From contig CAZHTM010000010.1 in the NCBI GenBank assembly GCA_964535735.1, positions 1-64,000 on the forward strand: a stretch of DNA of 64,000 bases. The letters are read 5' to 3'. Positions 62,272 through 64,000 of the stretch are shown here, one piece after another. Positions within the stretch are counted from its first letter, which is position 1. Each line of letters begins with the position of its first letter. A program made the position numbers and the translations under genes. Below the pieces are notes generated by a model. The model was given only the letters and a program-made list of their open reading frames with translations. It had not been told where the DNA came from and did not search any database. The stretch comes from J089 sp964535735 (GTDB lineage Bacteria; Fidelibacterota; Marinisomatia; Marinisomatales; J089).

Positions 62272-63741
62272 CTAATACGCCTTAGCAAAGATCACTTCGT
62301 GACGCGCCGGCTTCCCGGAGTAAACACAAGTCAGTCCTTCCGGATGCTCATCAAAGGGGATGCAACGAATAGTAGCCTTGGTGGCCTCTTTGATGGCGGC
62401 TTCCGTCTCCGCCGTCCCATCCCATCCACAGCGGATAAAGCCGCCGGGTCCGGAGATGATTTCTTTAAATTCGTCGAAGGTGGTCACGATATGGGTGTTT
62501 TCTTGTCTGAACTTCAGCGCCTGTTGAAATAGACCGGACTGAATATCCTCTAGCAAGGCGGGAATTTTGGTCGTCAGTGACGCTTTATCAAGGAACAATT
62601 TTTCGCCCGTATCCCGGCGCACCACAACCGCTTGGTTTTGATCCACATCCCGGGGGCCCACTTCCAGCCGCAGGGGAACGCCTTTCATTTCCCATTCATT
62701 AAATTTGAAGCCGGGAGATGCATCACTCCAGTCTTCCTGAACCCGGACACCCTGATCTTTCAGTGCGGCGGTCACCGGAACCAGGTAGTCGGCGATCCGT
62801 GCCTTGTCTTCGTCCTTCCGATAGATGGGAACCACCACGGTTTGGATCGGAGCGATCCGAGGCGGAATACGCAAACCTTTATCATCGCCATGCGCCATGA
62901 TAACAGCCCCCACCAGGCGCGTGCTGACTCCCCAACTGGTGGCATACACCAATTGTTCTTCATTGTTTTCGTTTTGGAAGGTCACCTGAAAGGCGCGGGC
63001 GAAATTCTGCCCCAGATTATGGGACGTTCCAGCCTGAAGAGCCTTTTTATCGCCCATCATGGCTTCAATGGCATAGGTATGATCGGCGCCGGCGAATTTC
63101 TCTGACTCTGATTTGGTTCCGGTGAGTACCGGTATGGCCAGAAAATCTTCCGCCAGGTGACGATAAATGTCCAGAATCCGTTTGGCCTCCTGCTCCGCCT
63201 CTTCTGCGGTGGCATGGGCCGTGTGTCCTTCCTGCCAAAGGAATTCTGTGGTCCGTAAGAACAACCGAGTTCGCATTTCCCAACGCACCACATTAGCCCA
63301 TTGGTTGATCAACAAAGGCAAATCGCGATAGGATTGAATCCATTTTTTATACATGGACCAGATCACCGTTTCGCTAGTGGGCCGAACAATGACCTCTTCT
63401 TCCAATTTGGACTCTGGATCCACAATCAATTTTCCATCAGCGGTGGCTTTCAGGCGCGTGTGGGTTACCACCGCGCATTCTTTGGCAAACCCTTCAACGT
63501 GTTCCGCCTCCCGTGCTAAGAACGATTTGGGAATAAACAACGGGAAATAGGCATTCACATGACCGGTTTCCTGAAGCATGGCATCCAGGGAGTGTTTGAT
63601 ATGTTCCCAGAGGGCAAACCCGTAGGGCTTGATGACCATGGTGCCTTTGACTGGACCGTAATCGGCCAGCCCCGCCTTGGTGATCACATCAGTGTACCAG
63701 GCGGCATAATCCTGACTTTGGGGAGTAACGCCTCTTGACAT
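62272..63741 (-). CDS. proS: prolyl-tRNA synthetase, archaeal/eukaryal-type (ProS type 3)
   Basis: The 489-residue enzyme charges tRNA-Pro. Class II motifs are clear: motif 2 region NVVRWEMRTRLFLRTTEFLWQ-type (the RTTEFLWQEGHTAH segment), VRPTSETVIWSMYKKW, and the HGDDKGLRIPP motif 3 region. The anticodon-binding domain follows (VVVPIYRKDEDKARIADYL), and the zinc-domain-like C-terminus ends with a Tyr. This length and the absence of an inserted editing domain define the ProS3 type, which is shared with archaea and eukaryotes and present in some FCB bacteria. It starts the minus-strand run leading to recO. Confidence 0.95.
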   Translation of the reverse strand: MSRGVTPQSQDYAAWYTDVITKAGLADYGPVKGTMVIKPYGFALWEHIKHSLDAMLQETGHVNAYFPLFIPKSFLAREAEHVEGFAKECAVVTHTRLKATADGKLIVDPESKLEEEVIVRPTSETVIWSMYKKWIQSYRDLPLLINQWANVVRWEMRTRLFLRTTEFLWQEGHTAHATAEEAEQEAKRILDIYRHLAEDFLAIPVLTGTKSESEKFAGADHTYAIEAMMGDKKALQAGTSHNLGQNFARAFQVTFQNENNEEQLVYATSWGVSTRLVGAVIMAHGDDKGLRIPPRIAPIQTVVVPIYRKDEDKARIADYLVPVTAALKDQGVRVQEDWSDASPGFKFNEWEMKGVPLRLEVGPRDVDQNQAVVVRRDTGEKLFLDKASLTTKIPALLEDIQSGLFQQALKFRQENTHIVTTFDEFKEIISGPGGFIRCGWDGTAETEAAIKEATKATIRCIPFDEHPEGLTCVYSGKPARHEVIFAKAY

Positions 63742-63893
63742 AGTGTCCTATCTTTCGTTCAACAGATAAATCCGGAATTCAGCCCCGGATCGAATGGGGC
63801 AAAATTAGACGAGGTTTCCGAGGGATTCCAATACAAAACCCAAGGGAATGGACAAAAGCTGTTCCAGACCGACCAATATTATATCTATTGATC

Positions 63894-63993
63894 NNNNNNN
63901 NNNNNNNNNNNNNNNNNNNNNNNNNNNNNNNNNNNNNNNNNNNNNNNNNNNNNNNNNNNNNNNNNNNNNNNNNNNNNNNNNNNNNNNNNNNNN
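63894..63993. other. assembly gap (100 N)
   Basis: A run of exactly 100 N separates the main contig from the final 7 bases (63994-64000). Such a fixed length is the usual scaffold-join placeholder, so the true distance is unknown. The upstream sequence of proS (63742-63893) contains no gene. Confidence 0.97.
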
Positions 63994-64000
63994 CCCAAGG

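Noticed and set aside
1..63893. tRNA, rRNA, CRISPR or insertion-sequence content
   Set aside because: Reading for T-loop motifs, direct-repeat arrays, transposase motifs and terminal inverted repeats gave nothing convincing; a covariance-model scan would be decisive.

Overview
The window looks like a chromosomal scaffold piece from an uncultured-type member of the FCB (Fibrobacterota-Chlorobiota-Bacteroidota) superphylum, most plausibly Candidatus Marinimicrobia (SAR406) or a close relative. The evidence is three TonB-dependent receptors with N-terminal carboxypeptidase-regulatory-like domains, a PorV/PorQ-type outer-membrane protein, two secreted proteins ending in FlgD-Ig/type IX-secretion-like C-terminal domains ('NPFNP', 'SGVYF'), many lipobox lipoproteins, and an archaeal/eukaryal-type prolyl-tRNA synthetase. 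This taxonomic call is inference. No rRNA, tRNA, CRISPR array, transposase or phage gene was seen. A run of 100 N (63894-63993) marks a scaffold gap at the right edge, and the left edge cuts a gene.

Layout. 1-206: 3' end of a truncated gene. 571-6954: a five-gene operon led by a TetR regulator with a textbook palindromic operator, encoding a LolA-like protein, an outer-membrane barrel, a saccharopine-dehydrogenase-like enzyme and an RND/MMPL exporter; it meets a convergent lipase-like lipoprotein (6951-8174). 8434-16680: TonB receptor with EF-hand loops, a 1328-residue secreted protein and a PorV-like protein, closed by a strong bidirectional terminator. 16753-18996 (minus): a lipoprotein, an M23 endopeptidase-type lipoprotein and an AroQ-like protein lacking catalytic residues. 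19042-22516: TonB receptor plus beta-helix lipoprotein. 22517-26862 (minus): a tightly overlapping chain CPBP protease, MgtE, GT2 glycosyltransferase, DUF3108 protein, small membrane protein. 27048-28686: cyclic-nucleotide-binding-domain protein and AI-2E-family transporter. 28762-31220 (minus): PhoB/PhoR-like two-component pair. 31525-41099: two large soluble multi-PAS kinases and two single-domain response regulators flanking a lipoprotein/TonB receptor pair. 41247-43752 (minus): ABC transporter with a LolA-like partner.

44102-51142: isoprenoid/lipid-flavoured region with a geranylgeranyl-reductase-family flavoprotein, CruF-like carotenoid hydratase, AhpD-like protein, YceI-like protein, and then a compact five-gene run (Lgt-like protein with cysteines in the active-site loop, flavoprotein, fold-type-II PLP protein, two small membrane proteins) that I cannot assign to a known pathway. 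51480-53376 (minus): CstA and an overlapping Cys/His-rich microprotein. 53566-54264: outer-membrane protein behind a Fur-like palindrome. 54471-56101: enolase and a DivIC/FtsB-like protein. 56102-58308 (minus): MotA with two MotB-like proteins, one of which lacks the essential ion-binding aspartate. 58533-59840: lamin-tail secreted protein. 59842-63741 (minus): rhomboid protease, a probable permuted papain-fold protein, RecO and ProS.

The strongest candidates for undescribed biology are the asymmetric stator (MotA + MotB + Asp-less MotB), the five-gene Lgt-like/flavoprotein/PLP operon, the AroQ-like pseudoenzyme coupled to an M23 protein, and the CstA-coupled microprotein.
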